DNA of 64,000 nt from Nodosilinea nodulosa PCC 7104 (GCF_000309385.1 NZ_JH976538.1:728600-792599), one strand, 5' to 3'. Shown: positions 23,944 to 32,006, counted from the stretch's first letter. Notes: a model not told the origin generated them from the sequence alone. Numbers and translations: made by a program.

Positions 23944-25571
23944 TGGTCCGGCGCAAAAGTCGAAAGGGTGGTTTTGGCTGGAAAGAGGAAAAGTCGTGGA
24001 ACCAGTCAAAGCCGCATTCCGACAAAACAGAATCATCGGCCTACTCCCCAAAGGTGCCGGGGGCGAGGCCTCGATCGCCTAAAGTTTGGTGCTCACCAGA
24101 TGGTGTAGACGACCTGAAGCCTGGGCGCAGGCGGGGCAGGCCCTATGGGTCTAAACCCATCTACGACGAGACGGACACCTACAACTATCAGTCAGAGTAT
24201 GCACGGTACGAGAAGGCCTTGCAGCTCAAGCCAGAGCTAAAGATTGGTGGCCTGTTTTTCTACAAGGCCAGTCGGGATTGCAACTTCCATGTGGTCATCT
24301 CACCAGATGTCACCTACGAGGAATTGCGGGATAACTGGAACCAGATCCCGCCCGAGTTTTCGATCATCGCACCACCGGAGTTCTGGGCCAATTTTCCAAG
24401 GCCCCAGTCTCCAACGCCTGGTGAGCCACTGTTCCCGAGCAGGCCAGTCTTCACAAATTCAGGTGACGATGAGCCAATGCCGGTCTACGGCTGCACGGAC
24501 CCAGAGGCAGAGAACTACAATCCGGAGGCAGAAATAGACGACGGCAGCTGCATCCTGCCCAATGCCGGTTGCACCGATCCCACCGCTGAAAATTACGACC
24601 CTACAGCAACCTATGACGATGGCTCCTGTGTCTATCCCGAGGATGATGAGGACCAACCGGAAGATCCAACAGAGCCAGCAAATTGCTACCTTGCGCCAAA
24701 GTACGATAGCCGCTGGGTGTCGGTCAGCCGAGAGCAGGCCGAATCTGGCCAGGGTTGCCCAATCGGCTACACCAACAATGGGTATGCTCAGATCGGCAAT
24801 AACTTTCAGGTGCTCTGCACGTTCGAGCAGACAGAAGCAGAAAGCTTTCAGCGGTTCTGGTATAAACCTGCCGGTGGGGACTGGGTGGCTGTAGATGGCA
24901 ACAATACAGCCTGCTGGCACGAAGATAGCGAGGAGCTACGAATTACCGGGGACGTTACCCTAACGGTGCCTGGGCCTCGGCCTGATGTGGCATCAGCCTG
25001 CGGCAAGCCTGACGCTGGCCAGCCTGCCCCGCTTTGCCCTGCTGCTACGCCTGGGTGGTTTTGCTCGGATGGGGTTTGTGAATACTCCGAGACAGATGGC
25101 GTCTACGCCACACAGGAGGAATGTGAGGCGGCCAGGGTGCCGGTCTATGGTCCCCCTCCATTTACCGGGGGCCAGTGCCCACCCCCGGCTCAATATGCAG
25201 TGAGCTATGAGATCAGGTCCAGAACGTCATTTTCAATCAACTGTGGAGGTTGGGGAGACTGGCGGCCTCAATCGGGAGTTATCCCTTCCCAGATTTTGTA
25301 TGGTCCGATCGGCTATCCGGTTCAACAAACATTCCCGTTCCCTGGAAGTTTTAGCGATATGGGTGTTCAGTATGTGTTGTCTGCCCATGATTCGGCTGGC
25401 AACCCAATTTCGGTTGCCTTGAATTTAGATGGGGCCGGGGGACGAACTTACTGGTCAGGCTGTGGAGTGTCCTATGAGTTCAGGAACTTCCAGGTGACTA
25501 GAATTGATGGTATGGGGCCAGATGACTGCGGTGATCCACAAGGCCCACTCGAAGGTTATGAATGCCCATGA
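23943..25571 (+). CDS. Cys-rich protein with two GCTDP/DDGSC repeats
   Basis: The protein has 542 residues. The N-terminal 60 are basic and disordered. At about residues 180-232 two calcium-binding-like repeats occur: YGCTDPEAENYNPEA...DDGSC and AGCTDPTAENYDPTA...DDGSC, a unit widespread in secreted and phage surface proteins. The region to about 430 is Cys-, Pro- and aromatic-rich, and the end is a beta-rich domain. Many Cys pairs suggest a stable extracellular protein, hence a virion surface or adhesion role (inference). The last 4 bp overlap the SWIM-like gene. Confidence 0.72.
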   Translation: MVRRKSRKGGFGWKEEKSWNQSKPHSDKTESSAYSPKVPGARPRSPKVWCSPDGVDDLKPGRRRGRPYGSKPIYDETDTYNYQSEYARYEKALQLKPELKIGGLFFYKASRDCNFHVVISPDVTYEELRDNWNQIPPEFSIIAPPEFWANFPRPQSPTPGEPLFPSRPVFTNSGDDEPMPVYGCTDPEAENYNPEAEIDDGSCILPNAGCTDPTAENYDPTATYDDGSCVYPEDDEDQPEDPTEPANCYLAPKYDSRWVSVSREQAESGQGCPIGYTNNGYAQIGNNFQVLCTFEQTEAESFQRFWYKPAGGDWVAVDGNNTACWHEDSEELRITGDVTLTVPGPRPDVASACGKPDAGQPAPLCPAATPGWFCSDGVCEYSETDGVYATQEECEAARVPVYGPPPFTGGQCPPPAQYAVSYEIRSRTSFSINCGGWGDWRPQSGVIPSQILYGPIGYPVQQTFPFPGSFSDMGVQYVLSAHDSAGNPISVALNLDGAGGRTYWSGCGVSYEFRNFQVTRIDGMGPDDCGDPQGPLEGYECP

Positions 25572-25864
25572 GCACTCCTAGACGCTGGCTATGTTCCTGC
25601 CCAGACCATTCAGAACGGTTGCATAAGTTGAGCAACCTAAGCAAGACATGGGCTAATCCTGTGCGCGATTGGTCGGCCTCGAAGGCCGGAGCAAAGAACG
25701 ACTGCAAGCACATCATGAGCTCAAAGATATCGACTGGAATAACGCTGCCGTCGTTTTCGGATCAGCCGGTCGATCGTAAAAAAGTCTTGGCCCCTGGGGA
25801 GGCTAGAGCCAGGAGCCAAGGCCAGTCTTTTACGTTCAAGTCATTCCGTGGGTTTAGCAAATAG
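25568..25864 (+). CDS. SWIM-type zinc-finger-like small protein
   Basis: The product has 98 residues from ATG 25568 (ATGA overlap with the previous stop). CSCPDH near residue 9 and, later, AKNDCKHIMS give the CxC...CxH arrangement of SWIM fingers, which bind zinc and mediate nucleic-acid or protein contacts. A basic, Ser-rich tail follows (SQGQSFTFKSFRGFSK). It is last in the rightward module and meets the leftward methylase gene with an 11-bp overlap. It could also be a detached C-terminal piece of a larger surface protein. Confidence 0.6.
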   Translation: MSTPRRWLCSCPDHSERLHKLSNLSKTWANPVRDWSASKAGAKNDCKHIMSSKISTGITLPSFSDQPVDRKKVLAPGEARARSQGQSFTFKSFRGFSK

Positions 25865-26897
25865 CCTGGGCAACGGTGGCCGATTGCCAGGGGACACGTT
25901 CTGTAGATGCGCTGAGGTAGAGCGGGTGTTTGGGGTGTCCGGCCTTGGTTGTGCCCAGGCAATAAACGTTAGGCTTCAGCAGTTCATAGACTTCAGCTTC
26001 TCGATTAAAACTGCAATGAGCACCCCAGGCGGCGATCACCATTTCCGATCGCTCAGCAAAGTAGGCCAGCCACTTGTCATTGTCTGGCCCTACCGGGTCC
26101 GCCGCTGCCTTCATATCCTTCGGCAGGGTGGCCCTGAACCCGTAGGCATTGAGCATGAACATTCCGCCAAAGCCCCAAGATTTAGCAAAATTGATGCAAC
26201 GTCGAACCGTCGGATCATTATTCTCCTCATCGGCTGTCGATGGGTTAAGGCCACAAAAAGCAACCATCGGCAGCGACTCATCCCAGATGCGCCATAGGCC
26301 ATAACGCCAGGTTCGGCACTCAGAAAATAAAGCACCGCTAGGGGGCTGAATTAGATCAGAGCTATGAGAGCCTGACGAAACCCTTGAAAAGACAGCCCCT
26401 ACCTTTTCATCCATGACCTTAGCCCAATAGTCACGGTTAGGGCCTTTGTAAAAAACAATGCAGGTAAAATCGGGTGCGTCGTCGCACCCGTCAAACGAAA
26501 TGCGTTTGCGAGGATGGCAGGCCAGATCAAAATAGTCTAAAGCCATTCTCGCCCACCTGGTAGACAAGTCGCACCGAGCTAGAACAGTGATCTGTTCAAT
26601 GTCAGCGTCAAAGTCGATAATTCTTTGCATCCATGGGCGAGGGTTTGAAAATGGCCAGTTGCAGTACATATTGCCGTAGAACGGTTGTTCAAGGCCATCA
26701 TCCTGAATTGTATAAATCTTGTCGGCCCTGACGTTTTGATTGCCAATTACGTCGGAGCACGGGTCAAGATCAAAGCGATCGCACTGGTGGGCCTCGCGTA
26801 CTGCATCCATAAACCAAAGAGGAGAATATCGCTTGTCGGTATCTTCAAAGACGCCAACAATTTCAACCTCTCCGGTAATTGTTAGCTGATAGATCAT
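25854..26897 (-). CDS. Phage Dam-like adenine methylase fused to DUF1643
   Basis: The protein has 347 residues in two parts. Residues 20-185 resemble phage DNA N6-adenine methyltransferases: a YSPLWF start, DLDPCSD (43-49), and NWPFSNP (80-86) where the catalytic NPPY/DPPY would be. Residues about 195-345 match DUF1643: FCGLNPSTADE (214-224), NDPTVRRC, LNAYGFRAT, DPVGPDND. DUF1643 is uncharacterised. The fusion and the altered catalytic tetrad are notable. It is the first gene of the leftward early block that meets the rightward virion genes. Function may be self-methylation against restriction, or base modification. Confidence 0.78.
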   Translation of the reverse strand: MIYQLTITGEVEIVGVFEDTDKRYSPLWFMDAVREAHQCDRFDLDPCSDVIGNQNVRADKIYTIQDDGLEQPFYGNMYCNWPFSNPRPWMQRIIDFDADIEQITVLARCDLSTRWARMALDYFDLACHPRKRISFDGCDDAPDFTCIVFYKGPNRDYWAKVMDEKVGAVFSRVSSGSHSSDLIQPPSGALFSECRTWRYGLWRIWDESLPMVAFCGLNPSTADEENNDPTVRRCINFAKSWGFGGMFMLNAYGFRATLPKDMKAAADPVGPDNDKWLAYFAERSEMVIAAWGAHCSFNREAEVYELLKPNVYCLGTTKAGHPKHPLYLSASTERVPWQSATVAQAIC

Positions 26898-27283
26898 AGC
26901 GGCAGCCTTGAGCGAATTTCCAACGGATCAGGTACGGCATCAAGGCCAAGAAAAACAGGGATTCCTTTTAGATCGGCATAGGCTTGTTCTCGATCGGCTC
27001 CTGAGCTTGAATACTCGGAGTCTAGCCGCACCAGAGCATCGCAACGGTCTAGCCAAGCTAAACACCAACTCATCCATTCTTCGTAAGGTCTCCCTCTGAT
27101 TTCATCGGAAAAATGAGAAAGTAGTGGGACAAAGGGAATATACCCCATGTCCATTAAATGATGCTGGGCCTTAATTTGAAGGATGACATTTTGAAGTGAA
27201 TCGCCTTGAGTGTAGGGTGAGCTAACAAATATTGTTTTCTGTCGGCTTAGGTAGGGAGAACTAACAAGGGGCATATTTTTCAT
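26894..27283 (-). CDS. Nucleoside 2-deoxyribosyltransferase-like protein
   Basis: The protein has 129 residues. The pattern TIFVSSPYTQGD (about 17-28), then YIPFVPLLSHF, then SSGADREQAYADLKGIPVFL matches small deoxyribosyltransferase-like proteins (DUF4406 type), which act on or bind nucleotides. It overlaps the methylase gene by 4 bp, so they are co-expressed. A part in nucleotide salvage or in making a modified base is plausible but inferred. Confidence 0.68.
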   Translation of the reverse strand: MKNMPLVSSPYLSRQKTIFVSSPYTQGDSLQNVILQIKAQHHLMDMGYIPFVPLLSHFSDEIRGRPYEEWMSWCLAWLDRCDALVRLDSEYSSSGADREQAYADLKGIPVFLGLDAVPDPLEIRSRLPL

Positions 27284-27324
27284 GATGGCAAGAAAGCAAT
27301 AATAAAAATCTAGAGTGCAGTTTG

Positions 27325-27684
27325 TTATTCGGTTTTTTCGTCTATTTTTTGAGAGGTTAAAATAGAAGAGACGCGAGGAGCAAAATAATGTGGTTGCAGA
27401 ACCCTACCATTTTTGCCTGTCCTCTCGACTCGGATAATAAGCCGAGGGTTGCTAGATCCTCCAGTTTTTCCGTACCCGAAAAAACATTGAGATGCTTTTG
27501 CATCTAGTACCTCTTGACACTGAGTTGGTTTAATAAACGGTCTGAGGTAATAAATAGCAATGCCTTCTCGAATGCTGGTAAAACTACCGTCAGCTATTCG
27601 CCTAGATAATGGAGTTTTCCAGGTCACTTTTTCACCGATATAGCTTTGCGGTGTTCGGTGAGATTTTGGCAATTGTTTTTTCAT
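27325..27684 (-). CDS. Basic phage protein of unknown function
   Basis: This 119-residue basic protein has mixed beta/alpha composition. It contains SFTSIREGIAIYYLRPFIKP and a YGKTGGSSNPRLIIRVERTG segment. No domain is recognised. Its start overlaps the stop of the Pro-rich gene upstream by 4 bp. It is perhaps a nucleic-acid-binding early protein. Confidence 0.58.
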   Translation of the reverse strand: MKKQLPKSHRTPQSYIGEKVTWKTPLSRRIADGSFTSIREGIAIYYLRPFIKPTQCQEVLDAKASQCFFGYGKTGGSSNPRLIIRVERTGKNGRVLQPHYFAPRVSSILTSQKIDEKTE

Positions 27685-28034
27685 TTGATGTTTCGATCGG
27701 ATAAACGACTGTTCTGGTGAGCGTTGAATCTGTTGATAGTCGTCTGTCGAGCTTTACGCTTGCCGTCGGCTTTTCTTCGTAAGGCTTTTGCAAAGCTCAG
27801 GGTAGATGCAATGGCATCATTTCTATCAAGCCGGTCAAACGTTTCTTTGGCATAGCCAAACAGTTTGACCACATCAATCAAACTAGGGGAAGTGGTCAGC
27901 CATTCAAGAAAAGCCAAGAAGTCATCAGAGGCAGAAAGATCAGTTTCTTGGGGCAGGTACTCTACAGGCTGGCTAGAGCTGGACAGGGGCGGCGGTGGCG
28001 GCGGCGGTGGCGGTGGCGGCGGAATAGAAGTCAT
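27681..28034 (-). CDS. Protein with poly-proline N-terminus
   Basis: The protein has 117 residues. After MTSI comes a run of 12 prolines, encoded by the GGCGGT-type triplet repeat at about 27983-28022. The rest (30-117) is a normal helical domain (LEWLTTSPSLIDVVKLFGYA) with a basic end. The Pro tract may have expanded by slippage; upstream of it there is no other good start. Function unknown. Confidence 0.58.
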   Translation of the reverse strand: MTSIPPPPPPPPPPPPLSSSSQPVEYLPQETDLSASDDFLAFLEWLTTSPSLIDVVKLFGYAKETFDRLDRNDAIASTLSFAKALRRKADGKRKARQTTINRFNAHQNSRLSDRNIK

Positions 28035-28103
28035 CTGCTAGAACCGTGGACTGGTAACACGATTCTAGCAGAATTACAACTCAAGACCTATTCTATGGAA
28101 TTG

Positions 28104-28328
28104 TCAAACATGCAAACAAACTGTTGTTGGGGTAATGGTTCCGTTGTTCAGGGCTTCTTCTCTTGATCGCTGGCAGTCGTCCAATGTTTCGTAGCGAAAA
28201 GTATAACTTTCGCCAGTTTGATTGAGAACTCCGGTGTAATACCATTTCCGGGTATCTTCTGCATGGCCAGTGCAGGTAGTCAATAAAATGAGAAGCAGCG
28301 AGAAAGTGGCACGAAGAATAAATTTCAT
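28104..28328 (-). CDS. Small secreted protein with signal peptide
   Basis: The product has 74 residues from ATG 28328 (an upstream in-frame start at 28433 adds an unlikely segment that would overlap the rightward gene). MKFILRATFSLLLILLTTCT is a clear signal sequence, probably cleaved after GHA. The mature part has two Cys (one in DDCQRS), consistent with a disulfide. Phage-encoded secreted proteins are often involved in exclusion or envelope change; unproven here. Confidence 0.6.
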   Translation of the reverse strand: MKFILRATFSLLLILLTTCTGHAEDTRKWYYTGVLNQTGESYTFRYETLDDCQRSREEALNNGTITPTTVCLHV

Positions 28329-28345
28329 GGCAGGAAGGTAAATAG

Positions 28346-28666
28346 ATGGACAGAATAAAAGTTGCAAATCAGTTGGCTGAGAAGCACCTTGCTCAACACG
28401 TTTTGGCTGGAAAGCAATCGCTACACCAGGCATCGAATAACAGAGGAGTGAACCAAACCCGTGAGGTTTATCGCCCTACAGGGATTGGCAAAAATGCGAT
28501 CGATACCGAAATGGTCAAGCAGAGCAGGCCATTTACTCAAGGTGGACGTAAATACGGCTGGGCTGGCCAGGGAACTGTGGAGGCATGGCGATCGCAGACA
28601 GGTCTTGAGCTAGACAATCTGCGTAGGCCTGCCTTCTTTCCGGCAAAGCCAGACCCATCGGCTTGA
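28346..28666 (+). CDS. Small rightward protein of unknown function
   Basis: This 106-residue basic soluble protein, MDRIKVANQLAEKHLAQHVL at its start, has GRKYGWAGQGTVEAWRSQTG near the end. It is the only rightward gene in the early block; its last 130 bp overlap the 3' end of the leftward gene at 28537. The N-terminal part looks genuine in codon and residue use. Function unknown. Confidence 0.5.
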   Translation: MDRIKVANQLAEKHLAQHVLAGKQSLHQASNNRGVNQTREVYRPTGIGKNAIDTEMVKQSRPFTQGGRKYGWAGQGTVEAWRSQTGLELDNLRRPAFFPAKPDPSA

Positions 28667-29145
28667 GGGAATAGCAGTAGGTTCCCCTGCACGGGTGCCG
28701 GTGTGTCGGCCCAGGCGTCTTTTGGATGCAGCAAGGCATCTGAACTGAGGTAGGGCATATTGCCTCTAACCTCAAGCCACCGTGCTCGGTAGATGACCTG
28801 GCCCTGGGCATCGTCTACGTGGAACTCTTTAGACTGAAAGACGTTGTAGTAGAGCCGCAGGGTGCTGGTGGTGCGCTGGCCTGGGACCAAGATGCCTTGC
28901 CCCCAGGCATGGACATTCCGGGTCTGCTGCCGGATGGCCCGGTCGGCTCCTTTTTGGGATACGAAAAAAACCACATCTTTCAATGTGGCCTCGGTCACAT
29001 GGCCAATGACTCGCCAGCCTTTCTTAGTTGAATCGTAGCTCTGAATTGACATTCGCTTATTCAGTAGGTTGCGGTATATCCTCACAGGCTGGTGTTCCCA
29101 GCCCGGTTCGAGCGGTTTGACTCTGGGCATAAGGATCGGGTTCAA
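28537..29145 (-). CDS. Conserved-type phage protein
   Basis: The product has 202 residues. VRIYRNLLNKRMSIQSYDST, then VVFFVSQKGADRAIRQQTRN followed by VHAWGQG, recalls a conserved hypothetical family of phages and plasmids (pattern: a short beta start, then a REG.KNVHA-like block). The middle continues with FQSKEFHVDDAQGQVIYRAR. The last 40 residues (after SGFAGKKAG) are low complexity and overlap the rightward gene, so the native C-terminus may be altered. The start may be ATG 29145 or 29130. Confidence 0.58.
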   Translation of the reverse strand: MNPILMPRVKPLEPGWEHQPVRIYRNLLNKRMSIQSYDSTKKGWRVIGHVTEATLKDVVFFVSQKGADRAIRQQTRNVHAWGQGILVPGQRTTSTLRLYYNVFQSKEFHVDDAQGQVIYRARWLEVRGNMPYLSSDALLHPKDAWADTPAPVQGNLLLFPQADGSGFAGKKAGLRRLSSSRPVCDRHASTVPWPAQPYLRPP

Positions 29146-29347
29146 ATATAAATTGGTAGCCTCGTTTTTCTTGGGCTTTAATAAAATCGCTAAGCTGGCC
29201 TAGGCTTTGTCCCTGTGAAATTCCATGAGAATGGAAACCAAACTCATCACTGTAAAATTCACCAGAGGAATACTTGACATTGCCAATCACTATTTCATCT
29301 TTTCTGATTTCGTAAATAACAGGGTCATAATCTGGAATTATTGTCAT
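29057..29347 (-). CDS. Small phage protein
   Basis: The product has 96 residues from ATG 29347; an earlier frame start at 29380 would overlap the upstream gene. Acidic, with a beta-rich N-terminus (YDPVIYEIRKDEIVIGNVKY) and a Gln/Ser-rich helix after. It overlaps the next gene by 89 bp in another frame, so the exact start of that one is uncertain. No family recognised. Confidence 0.55.
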   Translation of the reverse strand: MTIIPDYDPVIYEIRKDEIVIGNVKYSSGEFYSDEFGFHSHGISQGQSLGQLSDFIKAQEKRGYQFIFEPDPYAQSQTARTGLGTPACEDIPQPTE

Positions 29348-29349
29348 AA

Positions 29350-29529
29350 CTAGCTCTCCTGCTCTTTCCAGTTTTTGCAAGGGCGAATGCTGACGTAATA
29401 CTCACCTTCGGTGAGATGTTTGTTAGCCTCTCTGGCTTCTTTGACTGCTTTACTGCGCAGAGTACCCGGCTCATATTCATGGGTAGTTTCTCGGGTATTT
29501 CCGTAGCGGTAATTTAGATAAAGAGTCAT
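29350..29529 (-). CDS. Small phage protein
   Basis: The product has 59 residues from ATG 29529 (an upstream start at 29580 would overlap the previous gene). It begins MTLYLNYRYGNTRETTHEYE and ends in a Lys/Glu-rich tail (CKNWKEQES). The protein is short, charged and soluble. It lies 2 bp from the next gene, consistent with one leftward operon. Unknown function. Confidence 0.5.
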   Translation of the reverse strand: MTLYLNYRYGNTRETTHEYEPGTLRSKAVKEAREANKHLTEGEYYVSIRPCKNWKEQES

Positions 29530-29533
29530 TGAA

Positions 29534-30025
29534 TTAATCCTTGATAAATAAACGCCATTCCTTGTGATGTGAAATTTCACAATTTATGAGCTTCGTGAGC
29601 GATGTTCTGGTCAGCTTGTACTTTTTACAAAACCTGGCTACCTTGCCGTTGTATAGGTTCTTCTTGCCATGTTGAGGATGAATAAGCACAGCAATAAGTC
29701 TGTCTTGCCTAGCCTTCTTGACAAGGTACTCAGGACACCTTTCGTCGGGCCTTGTAATTACCCAATAAAGAGTGTATTGAGTAACATGGTCGGGATAATA
29801 GAAAATCTCGTAGAAGATCAATCCCTTTTGTTTCAGCTCTCTCAATCTGACAGAGTTTCGTTTAACGTTTAGGCCAAGTGTTTCTGATAGGTCGGACATG
29901 GAAAATGTTGTGCCGACAAATTCACGTAAGGCTAGAACCCAGTGGATATGGCCTGACTCAATGCCGCATGGATACTTATTTGCCAGCCATCGCATCAGCT
30001 CATATTCTTGTTCGTCTAGTGCCAT
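29534..30025 (-). CDS. Winged-helix-like DNA-binding protein
   Basis: The product has 163 residues from ATG 30025. Residues about 30-85 (FSMDLSETLGLNVKRNSVRL-like core SDLSETLGLNVKRNSVRLRE, then LKQKGLIFYEIFYYP) have the helix-turn-helix-wing pattern of a small transcription regulator. The C-terminal 60 residues contain a second helix-turn-helix-like stretch (VARFCKKYKLTRTSLTKLIN). Two DNA-binding segments suggest a phage regulator or a replication-related factor. Confidence 0.55.
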   Translation of the reverse strand: MALDEQEYELMRWLANKYPCGIESGHIHWVLALREFVGTTFSMSDLSETLGLNVKRNSVRLRELKQKGLIFYEIFYYPDHVTQYTLYWVITRPDERCPEYLVKKARQDRLIAVLIHPQHGKKNLYNGKVARFCKKYKLTRTSLTKLINCEISHHKEWRLFIKD

Positions 30026-30031
30026 AGTCAA

Positions 30032-30544
30032 TTAGAGAGGCGTTGGTTTTTTGTAGCCGAGAAGACGCTTTTCAGATGGCATCATTGCGCCCAATCTACG
30101 AGGCAGCATAATGCGATAATTGGCCTCTGAATACTGAAAAGAAACATCCTTGTTGAACTCAACATCTCGAAAGTTAACGGTGAAGCCGGAAGATCTGTTG
30201 ACGTAAGTAAAAGGCCTAGACTTCCAACCTTTAGGCTCATCAACCCAATTAACTGGATCGCAGGCGTTGGCTGAAATGCAGGCACCACTTGATTCAACGA
30301 GGTCTAATCGTCGTGTTTCTTGATTGCACTCCAAGGCCCGAGTCTTTTTCCCGTTTACTGTTTTGTCTACCCAATTGCAATCGGTATATCTTTCTCGTAA
30401 TTCAAGCTGGGTCCACCAACTGCCACTGACCAATTTCAAGGTTGTTGGAACACCTGACATTCGATCAAGTATGAATGTAGCAACAATGCCTAGAATTACA
30501 ACGCCAATCACGATGTAATGTATGTTAGAAGTATAGGATTTCAT
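30032..30544 (-). CDS. Single-pass membrane protein
   Basis: The protein has 170 residues. One N-terminal helix (about 8-28, IHYIVIGVVILGIVATFIL) anchors a soluble domain rich in Arg, Asn and aromatic residues, with Cys at DCNW, ECNQ, ACISANAC. No named domain. It shares its first base with the next gene's stop, so it belongs to the leftward operon. It may face the periplasm, where Cys pairs would form disulfides. Confidence 0.6.
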   Translation of the reverse strand: MKSYTSNIHYIVIGVVILGIVATFILDRMSGVPTTLKLVSGSWWTQLELRERYTDCNWVDKTVNGKKTRALECNQETRRLDLVESSGACISANACDPVNWVDEPKGWKSRPFTYVNRSSGFTVNFRDVEFNKDVSFQYSEANYRIMLPRRLGAMMPSEKRLLGYKKPTPL

Positions 30545-30891
30545 TAGTTCAGGACTCCAAAAGAAATTCGTTCAAGAACTACCCGGCCAAGCTGGGTAAT
30601 GTAATAACTCGGCTCTGGAACAGTTTTGGGCGCAACTTCAAAAATCAGCCTGTATCCCATAAGTGGATCAAGGAAGAACTTTCTAAAGCCATCCTTTTCT
30701 AGTTCTTCAAGTTGATCCTGATTGAGGCAATCAATAAGACTGGATTTGGCAGGCATTCTATTGCCTTGATTTATTTGAGTCAAAACCAATTTGTGGCACG
30801 GAGAGCACCTAATAAATTCTGTGGCAATGCCTGACAAATAAACGTAAGCCTCTAGTTCGGTAAACGGGGAGGTTCTTGTATTTGAAATCAT
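30544..30891 (-). CDS. Small phage protein with CxxC
   Basis: This 115-residue soluble protein contains CSPCHK (about 29-34), a CxxC that could bind metal or form a disulfide, and a C-terminal EPSYYITQLGRVVLERISFG that resembles the end of a winged-helix domain. Function unknown; perhaps a small DNA-binding protein. Confidence 0.55.
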   Translation of the reverse strand: MISNTRTSPFTELEAYVYLSGIATEFIRCSPCHKLVLTQINQGNRMPAKSSLIDCLNQDQLEELEKDGFRKFFLDPLMGYRLIFEVAPKTVPEPSYYITQLGRVVLERISFGVLN

Positions 30892-30929
30892 GGTCTAGCT
30901 CCATAGAAATAGAATGCAGATGCAGGCTA

Positions 30930-31553
30930 CTAAGGGAGAAGACGATCTATCGTCGTCTTGAAAATTTCGTCCGCAACAGTGTCGAACGGACGGTTTGCGT
31001 CGATCGCCACAATGCGTTTAGGGTACAGCTCACAAAGGGCTTTATACCCGGTATATACCCGTTCATGAAACTCAATGTCAGAATTTTCGATGGAGTCCAA
31101 AGGCCGGTCAATTCGGCGCAGGCTTTCCCTGGGATTAATATCCAGAAAAATGGTCAGGTCAGGGATTAGGCCCCCGGTGGCAATATTATTTACTGCCTCT
31201 ACCATACGCAGAGGCAGTCCTAAGCCATAGCCCTGATTGGCATAGGATGAGTCGATAAAGCGATCGCAGATGACCCATGCACCTTCATCTAGTCGGGGGT
31301 AAATAAAATTGTGGCAGTGTTCAGCTCGGTCTGCCGCAAAAAGCAGCAGCTCGGCTCGTTTGGAGTTTGCAGATTTCGAGAGTAATTTATCTCTTACCCC
31401 AAGCCCAAAGTTGTTAAGGCATGGTTCTGCGGTCAGCAATACTGGCTTTTCAAAGTTAAGATGACGGAGCAATCGTTTACCCAAGTCAATTGCAAGCGTA
31501 GTCTTTCCTGCACCTTCGCAGCCTTCAAATGTAATCAGCTTAGATGTGTCCAT
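30930..31553 (-). CDS. tmk: Thymidylate kinase
   Basis: The product has 207 residues from ATG 31553, the start that puts the P-loop near the N-terminus as in the family (an upstream in-frame start at 31595 adds 14 residues). TmkA-type motifs: ITFEGCEGAGKTTLA (7-21), DRFIDSSYANQGYG (DRX signature), LDINPRESLRR (LID-proximal). It phosphorylates dTMP to dTDP and so supplies dTTP for phage replication. Length is normal. It sits in the leftward early block. Confidence 0.88.
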   Translation of the reverse strand: MDTSKLITFEGCEGAGKTTLAIDLGKRLLRHLNFEKPVLLTAEPCLNNFGLGVRDKLLSKSANSKRAELLLFAADRAEHCHNFIYPRLDEGAWVICDRFIDSSYANQGYGLGLPLRMVEAVNNIATGGLIPDLTIFLDINPRESLRRIDRPLDSIENSDIEFHERVYTGYKALCELYPKRIVAIDANRPFDTVADEIFKTTIDRLLP

Positions 31554-31557
31554 GGGT

Positions 31558-31773
31558 TTATGAAAGAATGCCGATAATAACAACTGGCCCGTCAATTACC
31601 TTACCATCAAGGTTCTTGTATTTGAACGTGCCGAAGAATGCAGTTTCACTTGGCCACTCTGCGGGTATTTCGTATTCTTCCCCCCAGTCACCTACAGCAA
31701 CAGGGGGGTCAATACCATCAGGCAGCTCACGCTGAATCTGTTGCAAATTTGCTATGTATTCAGAAAGCTTCAT
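31558..31773 (-). CDS. Small acidic phage protein
   Basis: This 71-residue protein contains YIANLQQIQRELPDGIDPPV and ends in VIDGPVVIIGILS. It overlaps the upstream gene by 4 bp, and its stop is 5 bp from the kinase start. No domain is recognised. Confidence 0.55.
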   Translation of the reverse strand: MKLSEYIANLQQIQRELPDGIDPPVAVGDWGEEYEIPAEWPSETAFFGTFKYKNLDGKVIDGPVVIIGILS

Positions 31774-32006
31774 GAAGAATATTTTCCCTTGATATATTCA
31801 GCAAATTCTAAAATCTCCTTCTCGGATTCTTCAGAAAGATTCATCCGAGTTACCAGAGTCATTAAGGCTTGCAAGTGAGTAGGGCCAAAATCTTCATCTA
31901 TAAAATATTCAACCATTCTTGAGATAACTTGCTGCCTATAGTCTTTGGCATCGCAAGACTTATCTAGCTTTTGTTCTTCTGCATCAAGGTTCATAGGAAA
32001 TCTCAA
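31770..32006 (-). CDS. Small acidic phage protein
   Basis: This 78-residue protein is Glu/Asp-rich and helical (MNLSEESEKEILEFAEYIKG). Both ends overlap neighbours by 4 bp, so it is translationally coupled. Function unknown. Confidence 0.55.
   Translation of the reverse strand: MRFPMNLDAEEQKLDKSCDAKDYRQQVISRMVEYFIDEDFGPTHLQALMTLVTRMNLSEESEKEILEFAEYIKGKYSS

Noticed and set aside
24459..24920. Leftward 153-residue frame opposite the GCTDP repeats
   Set aside because: It is antisense to a well-supported Cys-rich protein; its Val/Ile/Cys pattern derives from the repeats.
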